Positions 1-20,893 of a stretch of 20,893 nt of DNA are shown piece by piece; within the stretch, counting starts at the first letter, position 1; each line of letters starts with the position of its first letter. Where the stretch lies: contig JBHJMP010001171.1 of assembly GCA_043381765.1 (NCBI GenBank), positions 1-20,893 of the forward strand, written 5' to 3'. Below the pieces are notes generated by a model. The model was not told the DNA's origin. It saw nothing but the letters and a program-made list of their open reading frames with translations, and searched no databases. The stretch comes from Collodictyon triciliatum (taxonomy: Eukaryota > CRuMs). A program made the translations under genes and the position numbers.

Positions 1-76
<76 letters not shown>
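1..76. repeat. (GA)n microsatellite at the window edge
   Basis: An uninterrupted GA dinucleotide run of at least 76 nt that starts at the window boundary, so its full length is unknown. Confidence 0.97.
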
Positions 77-78
<2 letters not shown>

Positions 79-479
79 CGACGTTGCGATTTTGAGAGAA
101 TCACCACCGAGTGTGCATCAGCGCGCGCCTTTCCCGCTGGCTCGACGAAATGACTCATTTATCCTTGCCCAAATAACCGTATGTTATTAGCATCATACGG
201 ACCTGAAGATACGCCCCATGGCCAACAGAGGCTGAAAGCTCGACGAGTGGGAGAGTTGGCGAAGGTGTTGGAGATGCACAGGCATAGACGGGTATTCCCC
301 ATAGGATAAGAGAGGAAGAGTGAATCAACGGGATAATAATAATAATAAAAGTGAAAAATGGAGAAGGAAACAGGTAAAACTTTTCATTTTATTCTGCTGC
401 AGTTGTTGATGGCGGCGTCTTCCTGCTGCCTGTCTTGCCCAGCTCTCTCCAGACAGCCGTGAACTCCGTGTGTCGAGGC
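77..479. other. Region downstream of DNAI1, with one small plus-strand ORF
   Basis: Higher GC than the introns. A plus-strand reading frame runs from an ATG at 181 to a TAA near 302 and is also open for some codons upstream of that ATG. It could be the last exon of a tail-to-tail neighbour, but I recognise no family in it. A short TAA repeat lies near 333-347. The rest is consistent with the 3' UTR of the dynein gene. Nothing else can be supported. Confidence 0.3.
388..393 (-). terminator. Poly(A) signal for the dynein intermediate chain gene
   Basis: AATAAA on the minus strand, about 87 nt after the TAG stop. Similarly placed hexamers follow the TRAPPC5, RAP1 and CHD1L stops, which supports its use. 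Confidence 0.6.
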
Positions 480-3400
480 CTAGATATGACCCTCGCCTTT
501 CAACGACGTGGCTACAATCTTCTCCATCTTGGCCATTTCTTCCTCTTTGGTTCCATGCTTGCGGAGGTTTGGAGACAGCTTCAGGCAAGATATGACTCCG
601 TGATCGTCACCAACAATTATGATGGGTTCCTGCCGGTATTAGCGAAAAGGTTGAATAGGGCGTGATGAGGAGATACATGGTGAGGAAGCTGTATGGGAGA
701 TGTGGGTGCATTGGCCTAGCCTCTTGCGGGTGTTTTGATGTGCATCCAGAAGAGAAAAAATATGTGTAAAAAAGAAATAACTATAAAGTGAAAGAAAGAA
801 ATGATTATGATAATTATGTATAGGATTATTGTCTGAGAAACCTTATGATTGAATGCAACGTGGGTCAACTTGGCCTTTTTTACGATCTGTTGTTCGCAGA
901 TAGAGTCGTTTTTGTTACGACCCAAGTCGAATATGTGAACCTGAATTATCGGTTTGAGTTATTGTGATAAGCATTTCTTATTGAAGGCAATTGACTTAAT
1001 AATTATTAAAAAAAAAATTGGAAGACTAATCATAAAAAAGAAAGAAGGGATCATCGTCTATTATTGTGTATAATGTCATAAGAGTCTGGTGTACTTTTCC
1101 ATCTGTGGTGACTGCTGCGAATGTAGTGGAAGAAAATGGAGCCCACGCAATGCTGCCAACAGAGTTACCCAAATCAAACATCATCAAAGGACTATTATGA
1201 TTGTGCTCCCATATCTTAACCGTCCAATCCGCGCTACATGACAGGAAAACGCGCGAGTGGAACGGGTTCCAGCGGAGATTGTAAACCGCCATGTCGTGTC
1301 CCTGTACGAAATAAAGGCCACTTATTTGCTGATAAATACAGAAGAATATATCAAACATAAAGGATGTAACAATGTAAAGTGCGAATGAATCTACTATCTT
1401 TTGGTTTGTATGAAAGTGAGAACCTCATAAGTCTCCAGGTAGTGACTGTTGTAAGTTTTTGAGCATTTGTGAATCTGCCCTTCCTCTGTGCCCACGAGGA
1501 AGAGATGGTCATTGAACTTATTAAAGTCGAACGAGCATCCCCCAGCTAGTCCAAAAAGGGCTCCTCCTTCTTCACCCTCAGAGACCTCTTTTGTTGAAGA
1601 TGGCTGATATTTCAGCTCCATTATATCCTGGGAAATTTACATACATCAACTTGGGGGAGATGTTTGCAGAAATTAAAGAGTAAAGAATGAACCGCTTCCA
1701 CCTTCCAAAAAAGAAAAGAAAAATACTCACTAAAACGAATAGCTGTATTATTGGATGGAATAAATTTGTCATATTTAAGCTCACATCAACAGTAGGAATA
1801 TCATGAGATTTAGAAACGTACATTGTGATGCAATTCGTTTTTGACAAGGGTCCATAGGGTGACCCGGCCGTCAGATGATATGGACATAAACTTCAAATCA
1901 CGAGCGAAGCCTTCCGGCTCCCATTTAACCTATATAGTGTTAATTAATTAATTAATTAATTCTTTTATAACTATGATTATCATCATCGTAATCGGCATCA
2001 CTATTATGATTATATCATAGTATTACTATTACTATTACTATTACTATTACTATTACTATTACTATTACTATTACTATTACTATTACTATTACTATTACTA
2101 TTACTATTACTATTACTATTACTACTCAGATAATTACAGTTGTTATCATTCTTTGTTTGTTCATTTTTATTTTTGCGAGAGGAGTTAGGGCCTTAGGCCC
2201 ATACACCATATTAATCCTCAAGTCTTCAACAAATGGCCATCCATTTCAATTGCTGAAGAAAATAAACAAATTTATCCAAACCTGCCAAACAGGGTCCGTA
2301 TGTTTTCCAGCGTTGGCGCTGGATTGAAAAATTGGTTCCGTGCCATTTGATTGAATATCAAACACCATCACACGCCCATCGTACAAACCCACAGCAAGAA
2401 GGGAGGAATACTATGCATCCATGGTATTAGAAGACAATATGGTATACATGTTCAAGATGCTCGAAGAAAAAAACGTATTATATTGACCCTGATGCATACC
2501 TGTGGATGAAAGTCGATTGCCACAACTCCAGAGTCAACCTTGAAGTAAAATTCTGGGTATGACGGGTTTTTCAATGAGAAACAAGCTATCAGCCCTGAGC
2601 TCGGTCGCATATAGTCGTAGCTCCCATAGCCAACAGCAAAGAAATCAAAGAACTCAGGATTCCATACAATAGCAGTAACTGCTTTTCTCTTGGCTTTGTC
2701 AAACTTGAATTTCCAAAGAGGCAAGAGATTACCTGTGTGATAAGGTAATTTAGGTGAGTAAAGGTCCAATTATAATAGACTAATATGGACTATGTTTCAA
2801 ATTATAGTATAAAAAAGGAGTAAAGGTGCTCAAAAGATCGAATTGCAGCATTATGAAATCCACATTCCGATTTCCATATTATTTTGCTTCGACTTATGTG
2901 TTCCTTTTTTTTTTCTTTTTTAATCGAAATTAATATGTGTCTCGTTTCGGTACCTTCTTCACGGTATTGATCAGAAGGGTCATTCCAGTATTTAAAGTCG
3001 TGCATGATTTCGCTGTAGATGTTTTGATTCACCATTCTCTCCATGATAATTAGAGATTTGTGGAAGGCCTCTGTGTGCAGCATTTCGTCCCCGTTCAAGA
3101 GCCTTACTTTTTGATTCTGTGGCTCAGGTGCCTTGTCTGGAATCAGCTGCATCAGCTCCTTACTTTCTTTTTTCTGAATGGGTATTCGTGATGATTATAG
3201 TTTTTCATGTTAAAAATTGCTTGTGGATCAAAGATGGAATAAGAGAGGTTACAATTAGGTGATTTTTTTTGAAGAATAAGAAAGAAAATAGGAGAGAGAG
3301 AGAGTGAGTGAGAGAGAGAGAGTGAGTGAGTGAGGCATAGGGTGTGAAACAAGCTAATGTTGTTGACAGCTACCTCTCCATCCTCATCTTTGCTTGCTTG

Positions 3401-5210
3401 TCGAGCCGCCACTTTGCTTTTTTCTCTCTGTATGCGTTTATTCTCTTCGAATTCCATGTAAGCATCGTATATTTCCCATTGAGTGACATTCCCAACAAAA
3501 TGCTCCCGTGGTGGAGGGTCAGTCGCGGTGGTTCGATGCTTGAAAGGTAGATGAAATAGTGAGGAAGAAAAGAGAGAAAAAAAAATCATTTGCATGCAAG
3601 CTTTGCATAGGAAAATTTAAGTCGACAAAATCAAAGAAAAGGTGATGTGAACCACACCAGTAAGGAGATTTTCGATAATAATTTCTAATTGACGATAATT
3701 GAACATAATGAACATTTAGTAAGGAACTCATTGTACTTTTGGTGGCTGACTGTAGGTTTGGGTAGCTCGCTCGTTGAAGCTGAATTTATTCTTCACTGAA
3801 CGTGCCTTTGCCATAGCAGCGGCATCTTCTTCTGTTTGTATGTCTGTGTCATCCATCATGGCCTTGGTTTATCATGGAAACAAGTTAAACAAAGCTGATT
3901 TAATAGTAGAATAACAATAACGCTGCGAGTTTATGCTAAAGTCGCTATTAAAACAGTATTAAGTATATTATTCGCGCATATTAGAATTTTTGATTTATTT
4001 ATAATGAGGTTATGTGCTAATTTTATAGGTTAAACCCCAGTAATGTGTGAACCAATGTCATCATGTTGTTGAAAATATACTTGTTGCTGAAGTCGCTGTT
4101 GAGTCGCTCTAATCTGGTCAAGGAAGGCTTCTTGCTTTTTAGCATCTTCGCTCTCTTTGTGCATTGACCAACTGTGATGCAATATACCATTTGTTGGACA
4201 CACTATTTGCAATCCTAATCACATAAGAACATGATAGAAAATGACACATGAGAAAGCCTCATACCCATCAAATGAAAAATGTAATTGAAGTTGTTCTAAG
4301 GTAGGCTCTGCCTTGTAGAGCTTTTCCTTATAGCTGTAGCGAGTGATATTGCTAGGTGCATTTCTGTTTTTCGCTCGCAATATTTGTGTATGTTCCTTCT
4401 TAAGCTCCTCCTCAGTTAGCTGAAGCTGGTCTTCTGGCCGAATGACTTCACGCTAAGAAATAATCGATTGACATTAATTTCATCCCATGCAAAAGTTCCA
4501 TTAGAATGTCATAGGAGGCCACCCAGTTTTTATGAAGGGCATGAAAAAAAGAGGCTGACTTATGAAAAGAAAAACACTGAAAGAGTATGTATATGCATGT
4601 GTAATGAATTTCTAAACTATTTACAGAGTTTAATCATATGTTGATTTTCAGCAGGCTGTGAAGAAAAGAGGAGTGAAGGTGTGCGTAAAGTCTTCATAGG
4701 GATAGAAAAAGCTCATGAATCCCAATAAATACCGTCAAATAGTCGGCCACACGAGCAGATTGAGGTCGAGATGAGTCCTTGTGACCAGCCCCGTCTGCTC
4801 CCGCGTTAGTATTTAAAGACTCAATGTTTGTGCTAGACTCTCCCTGGGCCACTGAGCGCCTACTTTTGCCTCCACGAGCCGCGGTTTCAGATGGGCCGTT
4901 TCCCTGTACAGTCGAAATCATTATGTCTCAAAAAAAAAATGAAGCGGAGACCGAAGAGGTGAGTTTTAAATAGAAACAAGCTTTGAGTGTATATACATTC
5001 GTCACTATCAGACGAAAACAGAAAACAGTAAGGAAGAGGGCTTTGATCAAAACTGATTATCACAGAACTGACGAAGGGCATACACCGTTCAAATGGTGTA
5101 CCCAAGTGGGTGCAAAAAAAAAAAAAGAGAGAATTGCACTAGTTTGTCCTTTGAAAGAAGGAAAATAATAATAAAAAGGGGCTAATTAAACTTACTGGTT
5201 TTTTCGACAT
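480..5210 (-). CDS. DNAI1: Axonemal outer-arm dynein intermediate chain (DNAI1 / IC78 type)
   Basis: WD-repeat intermediate chain of the outer dynein arm, which anchors the motor to axonemal doublets and powers ciliary beating. Fourteen exons in coding order: 5210-5196, 4903-4733, 4452-4265, 4171-4081, 3862-3737, 3538-3374, 3173-2954, 2732-2500, 2410-2282, 1929-1822, 1627-1424, 1301-1095, 940-842, 629-480 (TAG). All junctions are GT-AG and phase-consistent. The product is about 701 aa; human DNAI1 is 699 aa. Family landmarks in order: RATQTY and TDPPPREHF followed by QWEIYDAY in the N-terminal half, [60 protein letters not shown] and IIIVGDDHG, giving WD repeats over roughly residues 320-680. 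The first exon is tiny (MSKKP, donor GTAAGT); an in-frame ATG at 4921 is an alternative start. The exon 4 donor at 4080 could instead lie about 45 nt further 3'. A hexamer repeat fills intron 9. AATAAA follows the stop by about 90 nt. Confidence 0.95.
2021..2124. repeat. (TATTAC)n hexanucleotide repeat
   Basis: About 17 near-perfect tandem copies of the hexamer TATTAC inside intron 9 of the dynein intermediate chain gene. The repeat makes this the longest intron of that gene, at 352 nt. Confidence 0.95.
3292..3335. repeat. GA/GTGA purine-rich repeat
   Basis: Interrupted GAGA and GTGA tandem tract in intron 6 of the dynein intermediate chain gene. On the coding strand it is a CT-rich tract. 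Confidence 0.85.
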
Positions 5211-5760
5211 CGAAATCGAGTATTGGTTGCTGGCTCTTTGGGTGTTTGGGATATCCTGCTGTTCATAGAGGACGGGGCATTTCAGCGAGCCTGCTTACTT
5301 GCGGCTGGATACTCGGGCTTGTCTACTGGTTTTTTTTTTTGCTTTGTTCGATGATTAATCTGTATTTTTGGCGTGATAAACTGGGACGAAAGTCCTTTCA
5401 TGGAAAAATGCCATATGTGGATAGACCGTTCGTAACGACTTTTTTACTCAATTGAAAAGGAAAACACATCTTCCTGTTTAAAAGGACTTGTAGATTCTTA
5501 TATTTGTAATACATGTGATTATTTATTTCATTTTTTGAAAATTACTAAAGCGTTTTGACAGTTACTACTGACTTATAGATCAGAAACATCATATTTTCCA
5601 CAAAAATAACAAAGTCAATTTCGTTATCTCGAGGTGCACCGGGTCTTCTGGTATTTGCACCCCAAAATGTTTTTTTTTTCTGTCTCTCTTTATTGCCCTG
5701 GACTCAGTTTCTTGGGTGAGGAGTAGCTCTTGGGATTGTAGCCACGAATGTGTAAACGAC
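5211..5760. other. TRAPPC5 3' end to DNAI1 5' flank
   Basis: A 550-bp spacer between two genes that both read on the minus strand. It holds the TRAPPC5 poly(A) signal near 5689, AT-rich sequence around 5460-5600, and a GC-richer stretch at 5215-5330 just upstream of the dynein ATG that is probably its 5' UTR and promoter. A 69-codon plus-strand ORF at 5246-5455 shows no family features and was not called. Confidence 0.5.
5689..5694 (-). terminator. Poly(A) signal for TRAPPC5
   Basis: AATAAA on the minus strand, 66 nt past the TAA stop of TRAPPC5. Confidence 0.6.
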
Positions 5761-7285
5761 TTATGGCTTTCTCTCTCTCGCAATGACTTCGGGGGCAAAC
5801 TTTATCAGAAGGGTGGTCTTTGATTTTTGTCCGTCGGGTGGGACGTAGTGCGCCGTGACTCGAGCAGGCTACGATGTGAGTAATTTGTTTGTGTGTAGTC
5901 ATGGTATATTCTTGGGCAATTCTAGTTTCATTTTCTCGAAGATTCATGCAACGTATTCGTACCGAGTCTGTGGTTTATACATGAAACTTACACCATGACA
6001 TTTGAAATTGATGCGATATGACAAGATTGATACATGAAGGCGACACACTTACAAATTCTGCCGAATCCAAGATTCCTTTTACAATACCGGCCGCAAAATA
6101 TGATGTTGTATGAGGAGCTAGTTCGGATGAATTGATTTAATGAAGGGAGAGACTAGCAACACCAAGCAGCTTGCGAGCATCATTTATACACGAATGTAAA
6201 GCAAAAAGCTCTCACGTGGGGATAATGCATAATTATGAATGTATAAACTTACCGATATCACGAGATATGGAAATGTATTTGTTGATCAGGAGTTCTCTCT
6301 CACTAATCATATCTGATCAAAAATATATTAGTTTTTTCCACCTCCAGTGAAATAAGTACTAGGGGAATATGGTCAAAAATAAGATTTGAGGAGCCCATTA
6401 AAGCAAAAAGCAATAGAAAACAAAATAGAAATAGAAAATAAAGAAAAATACGTACACTCGTCATCATTTTCTATGCTCTTCTCCAACGAGTCTGCAGGCT
6501 TCCCGAATAATGATTTCCAGACGGTACTGCTGATAAAATTTAGAATGTTGACAATCCTATCGATAAAAGGTGTAGAATTAGCTTGGATTGAAATAATAAA
6601 GATTCATGGATACTATGATATTCAGTACATTAACAAGTTGAATAGTTTTATTAAAAATGAATCAAAGAATTATTAAAACTTACTTTGTCTCTCTCTTCGA
6701 TGTAGTGCGAGCACATATTAAATCCAGGACGCGGCTCCCAACGAAAGCACCTGCGTCTTCCAATCTAATGGTGCGCATAAGAATTAGAATAATGTTATTA
6801 ACAATACCAATAATGGTCTCATCCTACTTTGAATCGAATAAAGAGAAAAATGATTCCATCATGAAAGGGTAGACCTCTTTTCCAGCTCGTGTGCTTGAGC
6901 AGCTCGACCCTGGGAGTACTGAACAAGCTCGGAGAACATGTATGCAAAGGAGCTCAAGCTAACCTAAGCATTTTAATTTTTATTATTATATTCATTATTT
7001 GGGTTTTAGAATAGAAGGCAAGTACACACATAACAAAAGGCAAAATAAGAATGTATGAGATCAGAGAAGAGTTAAAATTCTTTAGTTATGAAAAAATAAA
7101 AGGCGAGAAAGAAACGCCGGCTTGATGCTTTTGAGGGTGTTCTGCAAGCAGTTCGGATCGCCAGAGTACTTTTAAAAAAAAACTAAAAAAAACATAGAAT
7201 TATTAATATATACCTCCACTTTTCCACGACTCAGGGGACGATCCATGATATTCTGGGGAGGAAGGCGGGTTGTTTTCTTTTCCAT
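5761..7285 (-). CDS. TRAPPC5: TRAPP complex subunit 5 (Trs31 / TRAPPC5)
   Basis: Core subunit of the TRAPP tethering complexes, the guanine nucleotide exchange factors for Rab1-type GTPases at ER-Golgi and Golgi membranes. Seven exons in coding order: 7285-7214, 6963-6875, 6764-6684, 6556-6456, 6312-6253, 6117-6053, 5868-5761 (TAA). All are GT-AG and every junction is phase-consistent, giving 191 aa against 188 aa in human. Landmarks in order: [25 protein letters not shown] then [49 protein letters not shown] and VIARERKP at the C terminus. The start is the first ATG before the conserved DRPLSRGK block. It lies upstream of DNAI1 on the same strand, but its own poly(A) signal implies a separate transcript. 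Its second intron carries one copy of the dispersed TTTATTCGATTCAA motif. No anomalies seen. Confidence 0.96.
6827..6850 (-). repeat. Short dispersed element, copy in TRAPPC5 intron 2
   Basis: On the minus strand it reads a T-rich run, then CTCTTTATTCGATTCAAAG. This matches the plus-strand copies at 7613, 12168 and 17321. Flanking direct repeats are not clear for this copy. Confidence 0.6.
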
Positions 7286-7561
7286 ATTGTGCTATTAGGT
7301 GATAGGCGAAAAATAAACATACAGGTTAGTGGGGTCAAGCTAAAGTGTGAAAGGAAGCGACAAAGAAGCCTGAGGCGTTGTTGACCAGAAGTCCTTCAAG
7401 TTCGTGTTATGAATAGTTCTGCAATACTAAAAGCGCATTCGCTCCTATGGCTGGGAGCTTTCAGCAGGAAACAGGTTCGTGACATAGATGTGGTTCTTGA
7501 AAGAGTCAGAGACTAAAAGGAAGAGTAAACAAAGGAAACTGTATAGAAAAGTGTTCTTTTG

Positions 7562-7689
7562 GATCGCTGCCAGCGCTATCTTGCACGAATCTAAAGGAAG
7601 AATGTTTGTTTGTTTTTTCCCTTTATTCGACCCAAAGATTGAAAGGAAGAATATATATATATATATATATATATAAGATCGCTGCCAGC
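7562..7689. repeat. Nested direct repeats around a short dispersed element
   Basis: Outer 13-bp direct repeats GATCGCTGCCAGC at 7562-7574 and 7677-7689 enclose inner 11-bp direct repeats AAAGGAAGAAT at 7593-7603 and 7642-7652. Between the inner pair is the element whose core reads CCCTTTATTCGACCCAAAG (7619-7637). A TA run follows at about 7651-7675. The nesting suggests successive insertion or duplication events. Confidence 0.7.
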
Positions 7690-8168
7690 ATTGGCGGAAT
7701 AGAGGCGCGCCTAATTATCATTTGCTTGCTTGTTACACACGATTCACCAAAGCGCGCCCCCGAAAACGATTCTCATGGGATTGAGACAGGAAAAGCGGTT
7801 GTGTGGTATTGAGGCGTAAGGGAGAAATGGCTGCGAGATTTCTGCAACCCAGGTTTCCATTTGATCATTGATTTGATGCCGCTCCTTCTCTCTTGGTCGA
7901 ACCCTCGGTGGTTGGGAAACAGGCATCGAAGACATCGCCCATCACATCTCCAACCCTGGCTGCGTGCATCACCACCTACAAGTATCATCTTTAACATGGT
8001 TCATATACCGCTTGGCCTTCTGTTTGTCGGTCCCGTCCTTCTGCTAATATCTTTCATCCTCACAAACTTGGCTGTTTTTTTTTTATTTGCTCCCTGGTGT
8101 GGGTGACCTCTTTGTATACTTCCCTATTGATTCCATTCAGGGGAGGTTTTTCTTTTCTTTTCATTGGC

Positions 8169-8171
<3 letters not shown>

Positions 8172-8200
<29 letters not shown>
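8172..8200. repeat. (TTA)n microsatellite
   Basis: Perfect TTA trinucleotide run of about 29 nt between RAP1 and TRAPPC5. It lies 43 nt before a longer run of the complementary TAA unit. Confidence 0.95.
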
Positions 8201-8240
8201 TTTATGGTTTTGAATTATCCTTTTATGAAAAATAGATGAA

Positions 8241-8340
<100 letters not shown>

Positions 8341-8430
8341 TTGAGCCAACCCGAAAACAAGGCAGAGTGGTAAAAAAAAAAACAGGAACACTCTGATTCA
8401 CAACATATTAGTGGTCAGAAAAAAAACATG

Positions 8431-8436
8431 TTTATT
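8431..8436 (-). terminator. Poly(A) signal for RAP1
   Basis: AATAAA on the minus strand, 22 nt after the TGA stop of the RAP1 gene and followed by a T-rich stretch after transcription to the left. Confidence 0.6.
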
Positions 8437-8458
8437 GGAATTGATGACCAAATCGACA

Positions 8459-11183
<2,725 letters not shown>

Positions 11184-11651
11184 CTTTTGCACTCGGGTGT
11201 TTCTGTTCGATATAACGTTGGTGCCGATGAGAAACCGATTGATGGGGAGGCGAAACATTGAACAAATAACCATAAAACTGATATATCTGGAAATTATATG
11301 TAATTAATGTAATAATCCTGTTTGGTCGTAACAAATCCCATAAAATGTTAATGTTCAAGAGAATATTACACTAATTGTCATTATCAGGATAATGAGATGG
11401 TTTTGCGCAGGGTATTTGCTGTTCCCGTTTGTTATACCGGGGAGTGAGCGATCCAAGAGACCGCGGGGATTGAATCAGGATTGGCTGCCGCGTTGTGAGG
11501 TTTTTGCATTAGTTTCTCTTCTGTCATTCTATTTTCATTTCTCGGGCGCTTCCAAGACAGCTGGGTACTGAGCAGTTGTGTGCCCTGCAATCTCGTGCGA
11601 AATAAAGCAAACTATCACAATTAAATATATATTTATTTACTCTCGCCTTTT

Positions 11652-11703
<52 letters not shown>

Positions 11704-11811
11704 TTATTTATTTATTTATTTATATATTTATTTATTTATTTCTTATTTTATGTTTTTATATATCTATTCATTTACGCCGAAAGACGAGAAAGAAACCTGT
11801 GGTGCTATAGA
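11184..11811. promoter_or_regulatory. Divergent intergenic region between RAP1 and CHD1L
   Basis: The 628 bp separating the two start codons must hold both promoters. A GC-richer block at about 11400-11580 is flanked by AT-rich sequence. The CHD1L-proximal half contains the CTTT and TTTA repeats. No clear TATA box or known operator stands out. Both flanking reading frames extend some way into the region (to an ATG at 11273 for RAP1, and through the repeats toward 11578 for CHD1L), so 5' leaders probably occupy part of it. Confidence 0.5.
11647..11750. repeat. (CTTT)n followed by (TTTA)n
   Basis: About 58 nt of CTTT tetramers that run directly into about 46 nt of TTTA tetramers, ending some 60 nt upstream of the CHD1L start codon. 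Probably within the promoter or 5' leader. Confidence 0.95.
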
Positions 11812-19701
<7,890 letters not shown>

Positions 19702-19822
19702 TATTGTTCCAAAGGAACTTCCTTCTCAATACCTTTGACTTGTCACCCACGCAGCACTTTCGAGGTTCCTGACATCCCTGATGAGGCTGATGATTAACCC
19801 ACACATCCCAACCGACAGAGAA

Positions 19823-19828
19823 AATAAA
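19823..19828 (+). terminator. Poly(A) signal for CHD1L
   Basis: AATAAA on the plus strand, between 26 and 122 nt past the candidate stop codons of the CHD1L gene. It supports the gene extending through the BRCT exons rather than ending near 18738. Confidence 0.55.
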
Positions 19829-20044
19829 CTTAAAACGAAGCTCAAGACGAAACGAGAGGAACATCGCCAACGGCATTCATTAAATCAATCATCAGCACAG
19901 TGTTGACGTCCACAGTGGTCGGGTCAGTTATAGAAGGAAGAAGAATAGATGAGTGACTTTTCTTTATTCGGTTCACGGTTTGCTGTGGCTGGAAGACTCT
20001 CGGATGACGCGCGTAAACTAGGCGCATCGCACTCATGCGCTCCT

Positions 20045-20106
20045 NNNNNNNNNNNNNNNNNNNNNNNNNNNNNNNNNNNNNNNGAGAGAGAGAGAGAGAG
20101 AGAGAG
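20045..20106. repeat. 39-nt N gap adjoining a (GA)n microsatellite
   Basis: N run at 20045-20083 followed by an uninterrupted GA run to about 20106. The gap probably replaces more of the same repeat. Confidence 0.9.
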
Positions 20107-20254
20107 CCAAAACATCAGTTCTCCTTCTTGGATTCACATCAAGGATTATTTTTTTTCTTTCGTTTCATTGATTTTTAGAAATTATGATTAGGATATAAAA
20201 TAGTAGGTGAAGGAATGGCATAGTTCACCAGAGCGAGGGATTGAATACATACCT

Positions 20255-20783
20255 TTAGGCAATACGAAGGCCTGCAAATGTCTCCTCAACAGACTTCACG
20301 GTCCACACAACAAGGTTACCATCGACACCAGATGTCGTGAAGGCCTCAGCACCGCCATTTGCGTTCTTCCACACTTGAATGCCACTGCGCGTAGCGTTTG
20401 GATGTAAATTTAGACAAGCAGGTGGTGCAACTACACACTGGTAAGACAGCAAGGGGAAAAAAGAAACAAGGAAGAGAAAAGAAAAAAAAGGCACACATAC
20501 AGAGAAACTAATATGTTATATCTTTATGAAATCTATGCCTTTTATATATATATATATATTCCCTACATTAAATGTTCTTTTATATTTTAAAAAAAAATCT
20601 AGGTATCAGATAGACAGCAAATATTACCTGATAGCGTTCTGGTGCTTTGTGTCGAGAGAGAAATCAACAGAGTCAGCGGTACCTTTTGAGGCGGTGGACT
20701 GGAAGGCCTGGAAGGCTGATTGGGTGGCTGTGCGAGCAGCGCTCGATGCCTTTTGCTTCGTGTCAATCTTTCCTTTGAGAGAC
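20255..20783 (-). CDS. ARPC1: Arp2/3 complex subunit 1 (ARPC1, WD40), C-terminal exons only
   Basis: C-terminal part of the WD-repeat subunit of the Arp2/3 complex, which nucleates branched actin filaments. Two exons are visible in coding order: 20783-20628 and 20384-20255 (TAA), joined in phase 2 across a GT-AG intron. The first encodes SLKGKIDTKQKA, an Ala/Ser/Gln-rich insert, then SLDTKHQNAI. The second encodes SGIQVWKN, AFTTSGVDGNLVVW and VKSVEETFAGLRIA. They match the end of ARPC1 (the HKNSV block, TTGMDG in the last blade, and a VKSLE-type C terminus). The upstream WD repeats lie beyond 20893, so the gene is partial because of the window and not broken. It converges on CHD1L. The intron upstream of 20783 contains a long G run. 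No AATAAA is evident downstream. Confidence 0.92.
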
Positions 20784-20821
20784 CTGAAATAATCACGTAT
20801 GATTAGTACAAATGCCTTAAC

Positions 20822-20845
20822 GGGGGGGGGGGGGGGGGGGGGGGG
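20822..20845. repeat. Poly(G) tract
   Basis: About 24 consecutive G within an ARPC1 intron, in an otherwise AT-rich setting. It may be genuine G-quadruplex-capable sequence or an artefact at a weakly supported contig end. Confidence 0.9.
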
Positions 20846-20893
20846 CTGGGTCGATAAAGAAAAGGTTTATATGAAAAGGGCAAAAAAAGTCGG

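Larger units (their letters stand above)
19798..20254. other. Convergent interval between CHD1L and ARPC1
   Basis: The 3' flanks of two convergent genes. It contains the CHD1L poly(A) signal near 19823, a 39-nt assembly gap at 20045-20083 followed by a GA repeat, and a degenerate copy of the short element (TTTTCTTTATTCGGTTCA, 19958-19975). A 64-codon minus-strand ORF at 19842-20036 matches no family I know and was not called a gene. Confidence 0.5.

Noticed and set aside
3344-3550. Plus-strand ORF opposite dynein exon 6
   Set aside because: A shadow of the conserved minus-strand exon encoding QWEIYDAY.
5246-5455. 69-codon plus-strand ORF with hydrophobic stretches
   Set aside because: Lies opposite the probable 5' UTR of the dynein gene; no family similarity, and partly a T-run translation.
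7861-8106. Plus-strand ORF with a hydrophobic C-terminal half
   Set aside because: No recognisable family; the minus strand in this block looks more coding-like, and the hydrophobicity comes from pyrimidine-rich DNA.
19842-20036. 64-codon minus-strand ORF
   Set aside because: Falls in the 3' flank of CHD1L, contains a degenerate copy of the dispersed element, and shows no recognisable domain or plausible upstream exon.

Overview
This is nuclear DNA from a eukaryote with many introns, almost certainly a free-living or parasitic protist that makes motile cilia at some stage. Five genes could be rebuilt exon by exon from family conservation. Nearly every junction was checked by exon length modulo 3. 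Introns are mostly 60-350 nt and AT-rich. TAG, TAA and TGA all end genes, so the standard nuclear code applies. AATAAA lies shortly downstream of four of the five stop codons. Long trinucleotide, AAAAG and GA repeats, dense introns and short runs of N recall draft assemblies of rhizarians such as the foraminifer Reticulomyxa. That placement is inference only.

Layout. 480-5210 (-): DNAI1-type outer-arm dynein intermediate chain, 14 exons, about 701 aa. 5761-7285 (-): TRAPPC5/Trs31 vesicle-tethering subunit, 7 exons, 191 aa. 7286-8458: repeat-rich stretch with unassigned minus-strand exon-like segments. 8459-11183 (-): RAP1/TERF2IP telomere protein, 11 exons, about 380 aa, with BRCT, Myb and RCT domains. 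11184-11811: divergent promoter region. 11812 to about 19701-19797 (+): ALC1/CHD1L chromatin remodeller, about 31 exons plus one hidden in a 316-nt gap, with SNF2 ATPase, macrodomain and an apparent C-terminal BRCT domain. 20255-20783 (-): the last two exons of ARPC1, the WD40 subunit of the Arp2/3 complex; its 5' part lies beyond the window.

The genes do not form a pathway. One pairing is notable: RAP1 (telomere binding) and ALC1 (PAR-dependent remodelling) are head to head across 628 bp, and both carry BRCT modules. The most interesting observations are the complete RAP1 orthologue, the ALC1-BRCT fusion, two GC-AG introns, and a dispersed element of about 25 bp (core CCTTTATTCGATTCAA), three of whose copies sit between imperfect direct repeats of 11-17 bp.
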